64,000 bases of DNA from Rhizobium deserti (GCF_004358025.1 NZ_SMTL01000002.1:1054001-1118000); one strand, 5' to 3'. Shown: positions 40,065 to 49,954, counted from the stretch's first letter. The notes: a model not told the origin generated them from the letters alone. A program made the numbers and translations.

Positions 40065-40419
40065 TTTTCTATTCTCCACATGCTAATATGGCATCTGAAA
40101 CAAACACCTTGGTGGCTCTGAACGGCTACAAGCCCAGAATGGTTGCATCAAGCCTTCCAGAACCAGACGGCGACGATGCGCAACCCGGGATCTGCGGATC
40201 ATCAGGTGGGCGATCAGGAAGAGCCTGCCTGGTGGCTGCTTGACCCATAGCCAGTGGCTATGCCGGGATCTGTCAGAGCAGACGCACGCGCCGGTGCGTG
40301 GCATACCGATTGTCTTCATTTGATGAACAATTCGTATTCGTTTGTTCATCTTTCGGAAGCAGGGAAATTAGGTCACATAGGTTCCAGCATAATTGCCTCT
40401 CAGGAACCGGAGAAATAAC
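40065..40419. other. Intergenic region with palindrome upstream of doxX
   Basis: 355 bases without a supported gene. It carries the perfect inverted repeat GATGAACAA-N11-TTGTTCATC at 40322-40350, about 70 bases before the DoxX start, typical of an operator for a dimeric repressor or LysR protein. The part nearer the small secreted-protein gene shows no clear signal. Confidence 0.6.
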
Positions 40420-40866
40420 ATGTCCAATAGCAGCAACATCATCATCCTCGTCGCCCGTATTCTTCTGTCCTTCATGTTCATCTATTCCGGTTTCGGCAAG
40501 CTAGCCGATCCTGCCGGCACAGCCGGCATGATCGCTGGCGCCGGACTACCGGCCGCGACCGCACTTGCCTATCTGGCTGGCCTGTTCGAATTCGTTGCCG
40601 GTATTGCCGTGCTCGTCGGGTTCCAGACCAGGATCGTTGGCTGGGCTCTGGCCCTGTTCTGCGTGTTCACCGGCGTCATGTTCCATTCCGGCACGGTTGC
40701 CGTTCCCGGCTGGCCGGATGCAGCGCTCGGCTGGATCAATACGCTGAACGGCATCATGCTGATGAAGAACGTCACGCTGGCCGGCGCCTATATCCTGCTG
40801 GCCACCTTCGGCCCGGGCCTCTACTCGGTCGATGCCCGCCGCCGTTCGGTCGCAATTGCTGCCTAA
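40420..40866 (+). CDS. DoxX-family membrane protein
   Basis: 148 aa with four hydrophobic segments. Family features: LLSFMFIYSGFGKLADPAGTA near the N-terminus, LAGLFEFVAGIAVLVGF and ALFCVFTGVMFH. DoxX-like proteins are linked to redox or quinone metabolism and stress in several bacteria, but no reaction is proven. GGAG is nine bases before the ATG. A 9-bp-arm palindrome upstream suggests specific regulation. Confidence 0.85.
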   Translation: MSNSSNIIILVARILLSFMFIYSGFGKLADPAGTAGMIAGAGLPAATALAYLAGLFEFVAGIAVLVGFQTRIVGWALALFCVFTGVMFHSGTVAVPGWPDAALGWINTLNGIMLMKNVTLAGAYILLATFGPGLYSVDARRRSVAIAA

Positions 40867-40942
40867 CTTCTAGTCTCCCTGCCCCGCATCCAGTCCGCCG
40901 GATATCCACATCCGGCGGATTTTTCATGGTGATAGAGCAAGC

Positions 40943-41551
40943 TTAGCCGTGCAGGCGTCTCGCCAACCAGACGGTGGCATGGCCGCATTGGGGATCCTGC
41001 GAGACATGCTCCACCAGCTCAAAGCCATTTTCCGCCAGAAGTGTGGCATACTCCTCTGCAGACAAACTGGCGTGATAAAGCGGCTCACCGCCAAACTCGC
41101 CCATGGCAACGCCATCGAAATGTCCGGAGGTGAACATCAAAGCCGCGCCGGGGGATGCCAGCTTTGCAAAACTTGGAAACATCTTGCGCTGGTCGTCTCG
41201 GTCGAGGTGAAAGAAGCTGTGCCAGGCAAGAATGCCATCGAAACGAGCCGGCAGGTCGAAGTCGCGCATGTCCGCAACGATCCAGGACCGCTCGGGAAAA
41301 CGGCTTCGGCATAGGCCGATCATCGTTTCCGACGAGTCGACACCGGTCAACCGGAACTTGCGCATCAGACTTGCCGCGATCGGTTCGCCGGAGCCGCATC
41401 CAAGATCCAGAATATGACCCCGCGGTGCAACAAGCGCTGCGAACCGGTCGAGCCACGGCTTCTCAAACAGGTTTCGGCCACGCAAGGTATCGAAGGCGAG
41501 CGCATGACGCTCGTAAAGTTCTATGACGTTCTTGTCTTCGCCCGCCATCAC
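40943..41551 (-). CDS. Class I SAM-dependent methyltransferase
   Basis: 202 aa. SAM-binding motif [15 protein letters not shown] (about residues 46-59), motif [21 protein letters not shown] and [11 protein letters not shown] typical of small-molecule methyltransferases. Substrate unknown. It begins in the final codon of hisG (overlap of four bases; two consecutive ATGs), so it is co-translated with the hisSZG cluster and may not concern histidine. Confidence 0.85.
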   Translation of the reverse strand: MMAGEDKNVIELYERHALAFDTLRGRNLFEKPWLDRFAALVAPRGHILDLGCGSGEPIAASLMRKFRLTGVDSSETMIGLCRSRFPERSWIVADMRDFDLPARFDGILAWHSFFHLDRDDQRKMFPSFAKLASPGAALMFTSGHFDGVAMGEFGGEPLYHASLSAEEYATLLAENGFELVEHVSQDPQCGHATVWLARRLHG

Positions 41552-42243
41552 AGCGCCATCTGAACGGCTTCCATGATGCCCTTGATCTGCGGATCTCCGT
41601 CGTGCTCGGCCTTCCTCGCCCGCACCAGACAGGCCTCGGATTTGAGGATCACGCCATCGGACAGGATTTTCAGGTGGTTTGCCTTGACAGTCGATCCGGT
41701 CGAGGTGATATCAACGATGATATCCGCCTGACCGGCAGCCGGAGCACCCTCGGTGGCGCCCAGGCTTTCGACGATGCGATAAAGCTGAATCCCATGCTGG
41801 GATGAGAAGAACTGCTGCGTGAGCCGCCAGTATTTGGTAGCGATCTGCAGCCTTCGCCCGTGACGCGACCGAAAGTCGGCTGCGACATCGCCAAGATCCG
41901 CCATGGTTTCCACGTCGAGCCAGATTTCCGGAACCGCGACGACCACGTCGGCACGACCGAAGCCGAGACGGGCCGCGATTTCCACCTGTCGGTCGGCATC
42001 GACCAGGCCTTCACGGATGAGGTCCTCACCGGTCACGCCGAAATCGACAGTGCCGGCGCCCAATTCGCGCGCAATCTCCGAAGCGGACAGGAAGGCGATC
42101 TCGATGTCGTCGCGCCCTTCCACCTTGCCTCGGTAGGAGCGTTCGTTGCCGACGGCGACGATCGGCAGGCCTGCCTTTTCGAAGACGGCGGCGGCATCAT
42201 CCTTCATGCGACCCTTGGAGGGGAGAGCGATGGTGATCGTCAT
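41548..42243 (-). CDS. hisG: ATP phosphoribosyltransferase, short form (HisG)
   Basis: 231 aa catalytic subunit of the first step of histidine synthesis. Short-form HisG lacks the C-terminal regulatory domain and needs HisZ, encoded just upstream. Features: [33 protein letters not shown], the phosphate loop in [20 protein letters not shown]. Overlaps hisZ by one base. Confidence 0.96.
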   Translation of the reverse strand: MTITIALPSKGRMKDDAAAVFEKAGLPIVAVGNERSYRGKVEGRDDIEIAFLSASEIARELGAGTVDFGVTGEDLIREGLVDADRQVEIAARLGFGRADVVVAVPEIWLDVETMADLGDVAADFRSRHGRRLQIATKYWRLTQQFFSSQHGIQLYRIVESLGATEGAPAAGQADIIVDITSTGSTVKANHLKILSDGVILKSEACLVRARKAEHDGDPQIKGIMEAVQMAL

Positions 42244-43358
42244 CAGAGCGCCCTCGCCTTTTCAATCCGGTCCAGCCAAAGCGAAAAACCGACGGCCGGA
42301 ATGTCTTGCCGAGCACCGAGCAGCGTCAACAGCCGGTCGAAGCGCCCGCCCCCTGCCAGTACGGCCTCGTCCCCCGCTTTGCTCACCTCGAAAACGAGGC
42401 CCGTATAATAGTCGAGCGGACGGCCGAAGGCGGCACGATAAGTGATGCGGGAAAGGTCGATACCCAGTTCGGCAAGCGCATTCGCCCGCTCCTGGAACCG
42501 GTGCAGTGCCGAGCCCAGCGACAGACCTGCCGCATCGGCAAAGCCCGCAAGCGCTGCGGATGCATCCGCGAGCGGCAGTTCCAGGGACAGGAATTCGCTC
42601 AGCAGCAGAAGAGCGGTTCCATCGAGCCTGGTTTCGGCCAGCGACAGCTTTTCCTTCAGCCGCGCGGCGATTTCGCGCGGCGAACGACTGGCATTGGTAG
42701 AATAACCAGTGTCCTGCATGGTCCGGTCGATGTGGCTGATCAGCGCCGCCTCGTCCTGACGGACAAGGCTTGCCATGTCCGCCGACAGACCGGCGACCGG
42801 CTGCGGGCTGGCCAGACGCAGCAGGATCTGCTTGATCAGTTCGCTGTTGCCGAAAGCCTGGATGAGGCGCTTCTGCCAGCCTGCGGGCAGGCCCAATGCC
42901 CGAACCACGGCCTCGAACACGGCCTGGTCCCCAAGCGTCACGGAAAGGCGTCGGCCCGGCAGGAGATGGCCGAGGATCTGCACGGCATCGGTAACGGCGC
43001 GGGCATCGGCGCTGGCGGTTGCCGTTTCGCCGAGATCCTCGATGCCGGCCTGATAGAACTCATTGTCGCCGTCGCGGCGCTGGCGAAACACTTCGCCGAG
43101 ATAGCAATAGCGGCGCGGCGTGCCGGTCGCGCTCTCGATATGTCGCAGACAGACGGGGATCGTGAATTCAGGCCGCAGGCAAAGGCTTTCGCCAGTTTCG
43201 CTTTCGGTCAAAAAGATGCGGCGGCGCAGATCCTCGCCGGCCATGTCGAGAAAGGGCGCAGCCGGCTGGATCACCGGCGTGTCGATGCGCATGGCGCCGC
43301 GGGCGGCAAAATCATCCAGCAGCCGGCCGGAAAATTCCGGCATGTTGATCAGAGGCAT
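42243..43358 (-). CDS. hisZ: ATP phosphoribosyltransferase regulatory subunit (HisZ)
   Basis: 371 aa. Histidyl-tRNA-synthetase-like protein without aminoacylation activity that makes the HisG complex sensitive to histidine. The class II fold is visible ([42 protein letters not shown]) with the end [14 protein letters not shown] and [13 protein letters not shown]. Located between hisS and hisG, as usual in Rhizobiales. Confidence 0.95.
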   Translation of the reverse strand: MPLINMPEFSGRLLDDFAARGAMRIDTPVIQPAAPFLDMAGEDLRRRIFLTESETGESLCLRPEFTIPVCLRHIESATGTPRRYCYLGEVFRQRRDGDNEFYQAGIEDLGETATASADARAVTDAVQILGHLLPGRRLSVTLGDQAVFEAVVRALGLPAGWQKRLIQAFGNSELIKQILLRLASPQPVAGLSADMASLVRQDEAALISHIDRTMQDTGYSTNASRSPREIAARLKEKLSLAETRLDGTALLLLSEFLSLELPLADASAALAGFADAAGLSLGSALHRFQERANALAELGIDLSRITYRAAFGRPLDYYTGLVFEVSKAGDEAVLAGGGRFDRLLTLLGARQDIPAVGFSLWLDRIEKARAL

Positions 43359-43385
43359 GGGGTCAGCGCCTCCGGAAAAATCCGA

Positions 43386-44948
43386 TCAGACATTCTTCGC
43401 CCGCCTGCGATCTTCCGCCTGGGCCGCCAGGATTTCCTTGACCTTGGCAATGAGATCCGCCTCGGCAACCGTTTCCTGCGCGACGCGCGCTTCGCGCCAG
43501 GAGGCATTGTCCTCGATCTCGCCAGAGAGGCGCTTGCCTTCGATCAGGTCCTTGATCTGCACGACGCCCTGGCCGCGCTCGTCGCCGCCCTGGATGATAG
43601 CGATCGGGCAGCCGCGGCGGTCGGCATATTTCAGCTGGTTGCCGAATTTCTTCCAGTTGCCCTGGTACATTTCGGCGCGGACGCCTTCGTTGCGCAGCGC
43701 CTGCGTGAAGCGCTGGTAGCGCCCCATGCTCTCGACATCGCCGTCCATGACGGTGACGAGGACAGGCGCAATCACCTCGTCCTGGCCAAGCTTGCCGAGG
43801 TTCTTCAACGCCGTCATCAGGCGGGAGACGCCGATGGAAAAGCCCGTCGCCGGAACCGGCTGGCCCATGAAGCGGGAGACGAGGCCGTCGTAACGGCCAC
43901 CGCCGCCGACCGATCCGAAGACGACCTTTTCGCCTTTCTCGTTGGTGACATCGAAGGTGAGTTCGGCTTCGAAGACAGGGCCGGTATAGTATTCCAGGCC
44001 GCGGACGACGGACGGGTCGATCTTGATGCGGTCCGGGCCGTAGCCGGCGCTGGTTGCGAGGCTGGCAATTTGACCAAGTTCATCTACACCTTCGTGATAG
44101 GTGGAGCCTGGCTGATATTCCGGCGAAGAGAATGCATCTGGGCCCTGGCTTTCCAAGCGAGAGGTTACTTTTCCACCCTCTGCTATCACGTAAAGCTTGG
44201 ACTGCAGAAATCCCACCAGCATGCTCGACTGGCTTGAATCAAGGCCAACGCCTTTTGTGAAATCTCCGCTTTCGTCCTTACGGCCCGGGCCCAATAGGAG
44301 TTTGACACCTTCGACGCCAAATTTGTCATACTTGTCCAACGCCCGCAGCACGTTCAGCCGCTGGCCCGCCTTGTCCGCGCCGCCAAGTCCGATCGCCTCC
44401 ATCACGCCGTCCAGAACCTTACGGTTGTTCACCCGGATCACGTAATCACCGCGCTTGATGCCGAGCGCTTCCATCGTGTCGGCCATCATCATGCACATTT
44501 CGGCATCCGCCTGGACGCCCGGCGCGCCGACCGTATCGGCGTCGAACTGCATGAACTGTCGGAAACGGCCGGGGCCGGGCTTCTCGTTGCGGAAGACATA
44601 GCCGGCGCGATAGGTGCGCAAGGGCAGCTGGATCTCGTTGAAGTTCTCGGCCACATGGCGGGCAAGCGGTGCGGTCAGGTCATAGCGCAGGCTCATCCAC
44701 TGCTCGTCGTCGTCCTGCAGCGAAAACACGCCTTCGTTGGGGCGGTCGCTGTCGGGCAGGAATTTGCCCAGCGCGTCGGTATACTCGAACAGCGGCGTCT
44801 CGATCGGATCGAAACCGTAGCGCTCGTAGACTTCGCGGATCTTCGCGGTCATCTCGTTCGTGGCATGGATATCGGCGGCCGAGCGATCGACAAAGCCGCG
44901 CGGCAGGCGGGCCTTGAGTTTCTGTGGCTTTTTGCTCTTGTCGTTCAT
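43386..44948 (-). CDS. hisS: Histidyl-tRNA synthetase
   Basis: 520 aa class II synthetase. Motif 2 [20 protein letters not shown]; the histidine-specific loops are [17 protein letters not shown] and [15 protein letters not shown]. It is about 90 residues longer than E. coli HisRS, as in the divergent group of alphaproteobacterial enzymes that recognise tRNA-His lacking the usual G-1 base. The link to hisZ and hisG supports the shared origin of HisZ from HisRS. Confidence 0.95.
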   Translation of the reverse strand: MNDKSKKPQKLKARLPRGFVDRSAADIHATNEMTAKIREVYERYGFDPIETPLFEYTDALGKFLPDSDRPNEGVFSLQDDDEQWMSLRYDLTAPLARHVAENFNEIQLPLRTYRAGYVFRNEKPGPGRFRQFMQFDADTVGAPGVQADAEMCMMMADTMEALGIKRGDYVIRVNNRKVLDGVMEAIGLGGADKAGQRLNVLRALDKYDKFGVEGVKLLLGPGRKDESGDFTKGVGLDSSQSSMLVGFLQSKLYVIAEGGKVTSRLESQGPDAFSSPEYQPGSTYHEGVDELGQIASLATSAGYGPDRIKIDPSVVRGLEYYTGPVFEAELTFDVTNEKGEKVVFGSVGGGGRYDGLVSRFMGQPVPATGFSIGVSRLMTALKNLGKLGQDEVIAPVLVTVMDGDVESMGRYQRFTQALRNEGVRAEMYQGNWKKFGNQLKYADRRGCPIAIIQGGDERGQGVVQIKDLIEGKRLSGEIEDNASWREARVAQETVAEADLIAKVKEILAAQAEDRRRAKNV

Positions 44949-45094
44949 GATCGATATTCCATTGCCGGCGGGCCTTAAAGAAAGGCCGGATGTGTGTGCG
45001 GTTTCTTAGAGGATGAGAACTTGAGCGGCAAGCGCGCGTGCTGGCGAAGACTGCGGTGAAATGGTATATTGCCAGCATCTGGGGGATTATCGCC

Positions 45095-45328
45095 ATGAAC
45101 AAGTGCGTCACGCTCGAAATGCCGGATGAGATGCATCGCCTGATCCTGCAATTTGCAGAGGAAGCGGGTACCGATCCTAATGCTTATGTGATCGATCTTT
45201 TGGAGGAGCGGCTGGAAGATGCCTATTTTCTGAAACGTGCGGAAGAGACGCTCGCCGCGCATCGCCGCGGCGAAAGCCGGACCTACACGCTTGAAGAGGT
45301 GAAAGGCGAACTTGGCCTGGACGATTGA
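45095..45328 (+). CDS. RelB/RHH-type antitoxin
   Basis: 77 aa. Short N-terminal beta strand (KCVTLEMPDEMHRLI) and helices (FAEEAGTDPNAYVIDLLEERLED) of the ribbon-helix-helix class, then a helical toxin-binding C-terminus (LEEVKGELGLDD). It overlaps the toxin start by 17 bases. TGGTATATTGCCA upstream, at 45061-45074, could be a weak operator overlapping the promoter. ORF is intact. Confidence 0.8.
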   Translation: MNKCVTLEMPDEMHRLILQFAEEAGTDPNAYVIDLLEERLEDAYFLKRAEETLAAHRRGESRTYTLEEVKGELGLDD

Positions 45329-45577
45329 AATTGACGCCAAGGCGCACAAACAACTGGGCAAAATGGGAAAGCAGAATGCCGAGCGCATCATCTCCTATAT
45401 GGAGATGATGCGCCACTTGCAGACCCCCGTACGCTCGGCCGCGCCCTCGAAGGGCAGCAATTCAACCATCTCTGGCGCTACAGGGTCGACGACTTTCGCA
45501 TTATCTGTGACATCCAGGATCAGCGGCTTGTCGTTCTGGTTGTCGAGGTCGGCCATTGTCGGGAAATCTATCGATAG
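45312..45577 (+). pseudogene. RelE/ParE-superfamily toxin with frameshift
   Basis: The first 37 codons (TTG start at 45312) read AWTIEIDAKAHKQLGKMGKQ and then NAERIISYMEMMRHLQ in one frame. The rest continues one base earlier: DPRTLGRALEGQQFNHLWRY, DDFRIICDIQDQRLVVLVVE, GHCREIYR, ending at the TAG 45575-45577. Joined, these give 88 aa, the normal RelE length. One base is missing near 45422, either a G or one C of the run 45424-45428. The unshifted frame runs on with unrelated sequence to 45584. Sequencing error must be excluded. Confidence 0.85.
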
Positions 45578-45580
45578 GCC

Positions 45581-46333
45581 ATGATCCTCGAAGCTTTGCA
45601 GTATGCCGCCACCTATCCGGTCACGCCTGCGGAATTCCGACCGTATATCCGCTCCTCCGTCGGATTGTGGTCGCGAGCCGGGCGGTGCGCCAAGGCCTGG
45701 GCGCCGCATGAGGAAAACTGCAAGACCTTCATCCGCGAGACCGTAACCGGCATCAAACAGCGGCGCACCGCCGTGGTCCTCGGCTCCGGTTTGTTGCGCG
45801 ACGTGCCTATCAAGGAGCTCGCCATTGCTTTCGATACGGTTGTGCTTGTGGATCTGGTGCATCTGGCCAGCGTGCGGGCGTGGCTGAATGCAAAACGCCT
45901 TTCCAACGTGCGGCTGATCTCCCGCGACCTTTCCGGTTTTCAAGCTGCGCTTGCCGGCCAAACCATCGAGCCGCTCGGCTTTCTGCGCCAGGTCCCCTAT
46001 CTCGACCTCGTCATTTCCGCCAATATCCTGTCGCAGATCGGCGTCGGCGCAAAACGCCGGCCGGAGCTTGCGGACAATCCGGCCAAGGACGATATTCTGC
46101 GCAGGCTGATACAGGCCCATATGGAGGGGCTGGCAGTTCAGCCCTGCAGGACCGTGCTGATCACCGACGTCAGCTACAAGGTCCTGGATCGAAAAGGCGA
46201 GACTGTCGAAGAGGACGATCTCCTCTGCGGCCTGTCGCCTCCGCCGGCAAAACGCAACTGGCCCTGGCCGGTCGCGCCGTTTGGAGAACTCGACCGCAAC
46301 TGCGAGGCGATCCACGACGTGATTGCCGTTTAA
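45581..46333 (+). CDS. Conserved hypothetical protein
   Basis: 250 aa, not recognised as a named family. It has no signal peptide or membrane segment. The centre looks like a Rossmann-type nucleotide or SAM fold: TAVVLGSGLLRDVPI, FDTVVLVDLVHLASVRAWL, YLDLVISANILSQIGVG. The C-terminal third is rich in Cys, Trp and Pro (LLCGLSPPPAKRNWPWP). Its ATG is four bases after the stop of the broken RelE gene, so it may once have been expressed with it. A SAM-dependent methyltransferase remains possible. Confidence 0.75.
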   Translation: MILEALQYAATYPVTPAEFRPYIRSSVGLWSRAGRCAKAWAPHEENCKTFIRETVTGIKQRRTAVVLGSGLLRDVPIKELAIAFDTVVLVDLVHLASVRAWLNAKRLSNVRLISRDLSGFQAALAGQTIEPLGFLRQVPYLDLVISANILSQIGVGAKRRPELADNPAKDDILRRLIQAHMEGLAVQPCRTVLITDVSYKVLDRKGETVEEDDLLCGLSPPPAKRNWPWPVAPFGELDRNCEAIHDVIAV

Positions 46334-46372
46334 CGGCTTTGTGCCGAATGACGCTACGAGAAAGGGATAAGC

Positions 46373-46735
46373 ATGTTCGGAAAAACCATCGTCTTAACGA
46401 CACTCTGTCTTTCGCTGGCCAGCACGCTTGCCGCGCAGGAGATGAAGGGCATGGACCACTCCTCCATGTCGAAAGACAAGAGCATTTCCACCAAGGCTTT
46501 CCAGGGCGCCAATGCGCAGATGCACAAGGACATGACAATCGAATATTCCGGTGACACGGACGTCGATTTCGTTCGCGGCATGATCGCCCACCACAAGGGC
46601 GCCATCGCCATGGCGAAAGTGGAGCTGGCGCATGGCAATGATGCCAAGCTGCGCAAGCTCGCCGAGGATATCGTCAAGGCTCAGGAAGCTGAGATCACTG
46701 AGATGCAGGCCTGGCTGAAGGCGCAGGGAAAATAG
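46373..46735 (+). CDS. DUF305 (CopM-like) periplasmic protein
   Basis: 120 aa. Signal peptide (TIVLTTLCLSLASTLAAQ), then a Met/His-rich stretch (MKGMDHSSM) and the DUF305 core FVRGMIAHHKGAIAMAKVEL. CopM-like proteins bind copper in the periplasm; metal binding is inferred here from the paired His and Met residues. Standalone gene, 39 bases after the hypothetical gene. Confidence 0.85.
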   Translation: MFGKTIVLTTLCLSLASTLAAQEMKGMDHSSMSKDKSISTKAFQGANAQMHKDMTIEYSGDTDVDFVRGMIAHHKGAIAMAKVELAHGNDAKLRKLAEDIVKAQEAEITEMQAWLKAQGK

Positions 46736-46796
46736 ACGATGCGCAGCGGCAGGTGGAGCTGCCGTACGCTCATTCTCCAAATGATCGAAGGCAGAC

Positions 46797-47507
46797 ATGA
46801 CCATGCGCCCGATTACCGCGATCGGCTTTGACGCCGACGATACGCTCTGGCAGAACGAACAATATTATCGCCTGACGGAAGAGCATTTCCAGAAGCTGCT
46901 GGGGGATTTTGCCGAAGGTCCGGATGTGTCGGCCCGCCTGCTGGAGGCGGAAAAGCGCAACCTTTCCTTTTACGGCTTCGGCATCAAGGGCTTTACCCTT
47001 TCGATGATCGAGACGGCAATTGAAATCACCGAGGGCAAGGTGCCGACCAAGATAATCGGCGAGATCCTCGACGTGGGGCGGGACCTGTTGCGGCATCCGG
47101 TTGAGACCCTGCCGCATGTGGAAGAAACGCTCGAGACTCTCAATGGCCAATATCTCCTGGTGCTTATCACCAAGGGCGATCTGTTCGACCAGGAGCGCAA
47201 GCTGGCCCAATCAGGACTTGGCGATTATCTCGACGCCGTCGAAATCGTGAGCGACAAGAGTGCTACCACCTATCGGCGCATATTCTCGAAGCTTGCCGAT
47301 GGCCCAGAACGGGCAATGATGATCGGCAACTCGTTGAAATCAGATATCGTCCCGGCCATTGCTGCGGGCGCCTACGGCGTTTTCATACCGCATGCGTTGA
47401 CCTGGGTGCTGGAACATGTGGAGGCCCCGACCGACGCGCCGCGCTTCCGCCAGATCGAGCATCTGGGCCAGCTGTCTTCGGTGCTGGAAGAAATCATGGG
47501 CGCTTGA
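46797..47507 (+). CDS. HAD-family hydrolase
   Basis: 236 aa. Motif I is GFDADDTLWQNEQYY (residues 9-23), motif II LLVLITKGD, motif III in KSATTYRRIFSKL and motif IV MMIGNSLKSDIVPA. The spacing is of class I with a helical cap (about 25-90). Substrate unknown. Its last 14 bases overlap the convergent tag gene. Confidence 0.85.
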   Translation: MTMRPITAIGFDADDTLWQNEQYYRLTEEHFQKLLGDFAEGPDVSARLLEAEKRNLSFYGFGIKGFTLSMIETAIEITEGKVPTKIIGEILDVGRDLLRHPVETLPHVEETLETLNGQYLLVLITKGDLFDQERKLAQSGLGDYLDAVEIVSDKSATTYRRIFSKLADGPERAMMIGNSLKSDIVPAIAAGAYGVFIPHALTWVLEHVEAPTDAPRFRQIEHLGQLSSVLEEIMGA

Positions 47508-48123
47508 AGTTCAGCCGCAAGTGCTGGACTTCCGCCTGACAGAAGCAGCCGTTGAGATGATCATTGACCATGCCCATGGCCTGCATGAAGGCATAGACCG
47601 TAGTGGGGCCGACAAACGTCCAGCCGCGCTTCTTCAGCGCCTTTGAAAGACTGGTGGACACCGATGTCGTCGGGTTGGCGCGCAAGGTTTCCAGGTCCAT
47701 TAGTTCCGGCCGGTCCTGCGGCCCCGGCTCGAAGCTCCAGAAGAACTTTGCCAGGGAACCGAATTCATTGCGCAGTTCGATGGCACGGGCGGCATTGTTG
47801 ATGGTCGACGCGATCTTGCCGCGGTGGCGGATGATGCCGGCATCGGCCATCAGCCGCTCAACGTCCTCCGCTCCGAACATCGCCACCTTGTTGAAGTCGA
47901 AGCCGGCAAAGGCAGCCCGGAAGTTTTCGCGTTTCCTAAGGATCGTCAGCCAGGAAAGGCCCGATTGAAAGCCTTCAAGGCAGATCTTTTCGAACAGCCG
48001 AAAATCGTCGGTCACCGGCCTTCCCCATTCCTCGTCGTGATAGCGGCGATAGTCTTCAAGCCCGCCATGCCAGAAGCAGCGCCCCCTGCCGTCTTCACCA
48101 ATGATGATCCCCGCTTTTTCCAT
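47494..48123 (-). CDS. tag: DNA-3-methyladenine glycosylase I
   Basis: 209 aa. Base-excision repair enzyme that removes 3-methyladenine. Signature: GRCFWHGG near the N-terminus, YHDEEWGRPVTDD with the conserved Glu, EGFQSGLSWLTIL, and the C-terminal FVGPTTVYAFMQAMGMVNDH and GCF. Zinc ligands include the N-terminal Cys and His and the C-terminal His/Cys. Convergent with the HAD hydrolase gene. Confidence 0.95.
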   Translation of the reverse strand: MEKAGIIIGEDGRGRCFWHGGLEDYRRYHDEEWGRPVTDDFRLFEKICLEGFQSGLSWLTILRKRENFRAAFAGFDFNKVAMFGAEDVERLMADAGIIRHRGKIASTINNAARAIELRNEFGSLAKFFWSFEPGPQDRPELMDLETLRANPTTSVSTSLSKALKKRGWTFVGPTTVYAFMQAMGMVNDHLNGCFCQAEVQHLRLNFKRP

Positions 48124-48346
48124 GCTTCCGCCTGCCCAGCCTGCCCGTTACCCGCATTGCGCGGATGCTTTATCACTGGTCAACCATGTTTTAAAACCTG
48201 CCGGTAACCCTGCCAAAAGGTTTATGCCGTTTGCCTCGTCTGCCGCGCCACCCGTTTACCATTCGCTTTCACCTCGCACGCACGATGACGGCGAACGGGC
48301 ATTGCTTTCAAGCCCGGCTGGTTATTTGTAACGAGTGGAACCGACG

Positions 48347-49090
48347 ATGATGAAGACCCTGCTCCTGGCGTTTGGCCTTGCGGCCGCGATGTCCCATGCC
48401 GCAACCGCAAACGACCGTTACCGCGAGCGTCCGCCGGTGGTGGTCAGCCCAGACCTGGCGGCTCCCTGGGTGATGCAGCTTTCGCGTCCGGGTGGCCGGG
48501 CGGAAGCCTATCCCCGCCGGTTCGCGCAACCCCGTGTCGTATATCGGCCACGGGTGGTTCAGCGCCGCGGCATATTCGACCGGGACCCGGTACAGGATGT
48601 CGCGATGCGGCCGTCACCGGTTCGCAGCCGCATCGAGCCGCAATACCTGCCGCAGATGGTCTCCTACGAAAGTCGGGAAAAGCCGGGCACCATCGTCATC
48701 GACACCAACAACCGCTTTCTCTACCTGGTCATGGCCAACGGCCAGGCTCGTCGCTATGGCGTCGGGGTGGGCAAGCCCGGCTTCGAATGGGCCGGCGAAC
48801 ACAAGGTGACCCGCAAGGCGGAATGGCCGGACTGGAACCCGCCTTCCGAAATGATCAGCCGCGAAGCGGCCAAAGGGCATTATCTCCCGGCACGCATGGA
48901 GGGGGGGCCTGAAAATCCGCTCGGCGCCCGCGCCATGTATCTCGGCTCCACGCTGTATCGCATCCACGGCACCAACGCCCCGTGGACGATCGGCAGCGCC
49001 GTCTCATCCGGCTGCATCCGCATGCGTAACGAAGACGTTGTCGATCTCTATGGCCGCGTCGCTGTCGGCACCAAGGTGATCGTCATGTAA
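48347..49090 (+). CDS. L,D-transpeptidase (YkuD), first copy
   Basis: 247 aa. Signal peptide (MMKTLLLAFGLAAAMSHA, cleavage after ATA). A Pro/Arg-rich linker (about 30-95) leads to the YkuD domain: GTIVIDTNNRFLYLVM, GVGKPGFEWAG, LGARAMYL, and the catalytic IHGTNAPWTIGSAVSSGCIRM with Cys as nucleophile. Family members form 3-3 peptidoglycan links or anchor outer-membrane proteins to the wall. ATG 48347 (or the next ATG three bases on) is used; a GTG at 48335 is possible. Confidence 0.9.
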   Translation: MMKTLLLAFGLAAAMSHAATANDRYRERPPVVVSPDLAAPWVMQLSRPGGRAEAYPRRFAQPRVVYRPRVVQRRGIFDRDPVQDVAMRPSPVRSRIEPQYLPQMVSYESREKPGTIVIDTNNRFLYLVMANGQARRYGVGVGKPGFEWAGEHKVTRKAEWPDWNPPSEMISREAAKGHYLPARMEGGPENPLGARAMYLGSTLYRIHGTNAPWTIGSAVSSGCIRMRNEDVVDLYGRVAVGTKVIVM

Positions 49091-49236
49091 TCATGTGGCC
49101 GGATAGCCACGATCATGATCAGTTTTAACAATCAGGACCGCAATCGGACAGTATTGCGGCTCTTGATCTTGCTTGAAGGCGGAAGCCCAGACATTTTCGT
49201 CTCACTTTGCGAAATTACTCGACAACGGGGGTTTGG

Positions 49237-49923
49237 ATGAATTCGGGCAAGATGCTGGTCGCCACCGCATGCATGATGGCGGCATTGATCACCACGACGG
49301 CCGAGGCGCAGACGGCGAGTGCGGCCAAGCCGCAGACGACGGCCAGTGACGCTGTGCCTTCGGTTCGCTCAAAAGCGGTTCCGGAACGGTACAAGCGGCG
49401 CGCCGTCCGCTTCACCACCAACGAGGCACCCGGCACCATCATCGTCGATACGAACAACAAATTCCTCTACTATATCGAGGGCGCCGGCAAGGCGACGCGC
49501 TACGGCATCGGTGTCGGCCGCGAGGGCTTTGGATGGTCGGGCGTTGTCGCGATCGGCCGCAAGGAAGAGTGGCCCTCCTGGACGCCGCCCGCCGAAATGC
49601 GGGTTCGCGAACGCCGTGCCGGTCGGATCCTGCCCGCCGTGCAGGAAGGTGGTCCCAACAATCCGCTCGGCGCCCGCGCCATGTATCTCTACAAGGGCGG
49701 CCGCGACACGATCTTCCGCATCCACGGCACCAACCAGCCTTGGACCATCGGGCTCAACATGTCGTCGGGCTGCATCCGCATGATGAATAAGGATGTCGAG
49801 CATCTTTACGATCGCGCTGCGGTCGGCGCCAAGGTCGTCGTCATCGGCCCCGGCAACAAGCAGGGCAATGTCGCCTTCGAAGACCGCGGCATGGACGTTT
49901 TCCGCACCATTTTCGGCGGTTGA
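49237..49923 (+). CDS. L,D-transpeptidase (YkuD), second copy
   Basis: 228 aa. Signal peptide (MLVATACMMAALITTTAEA), a short Ala/Thr linker, and the YkuD domain with GTIIVDTNNKFLYYIEG, GVGREGFGWSGVV, LGARAMYL, and IHGTNQPWTIGLNMSSGCIRM (catalytic Cys). It is clearly paralogous to the gene 146 bases upstream: same motifs and order, different linkers. GGGGG precedes the ATG. A strong terminator follows. Confidence 0.92.
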   Translation: MNSGKMLVATACMMAALITTTAEAQTASAAKPQTTASDAVPSVRSKAVPERYKRRAVRFTTNEAPGTIIVDTNNKFLYYIEGAGKATRYGIGVGREGFGWSGVVAIGRKEEWPSWTPPAEMRVRERRAGRILPAVQEGGPNNPLGARAMYLYKGGRDTIFRIHGTNQPWTIGLNMSSGCIRMMNKDVEHLYDRAAVGAKVVVIGPGNKQGNVAFEDRGMDVFRTIFGG

Positions 49924-49954
49924 TCCTCAGCCTGCAGCAATAGAACTGGACCGA

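Noticed and set aside
42306..44237. 643-codon forward frame across hisZ and hisS
   Set aside because: Antisense to two well-conserved genes with no recognisable motif; a shadow frame.
49091..49135. GTGGC-GCCAC hairpin with TTTT after the first L,D-transpeptidase
   Set aside because: Stem is short with a bulge and the T-run is distant; too weak to call.
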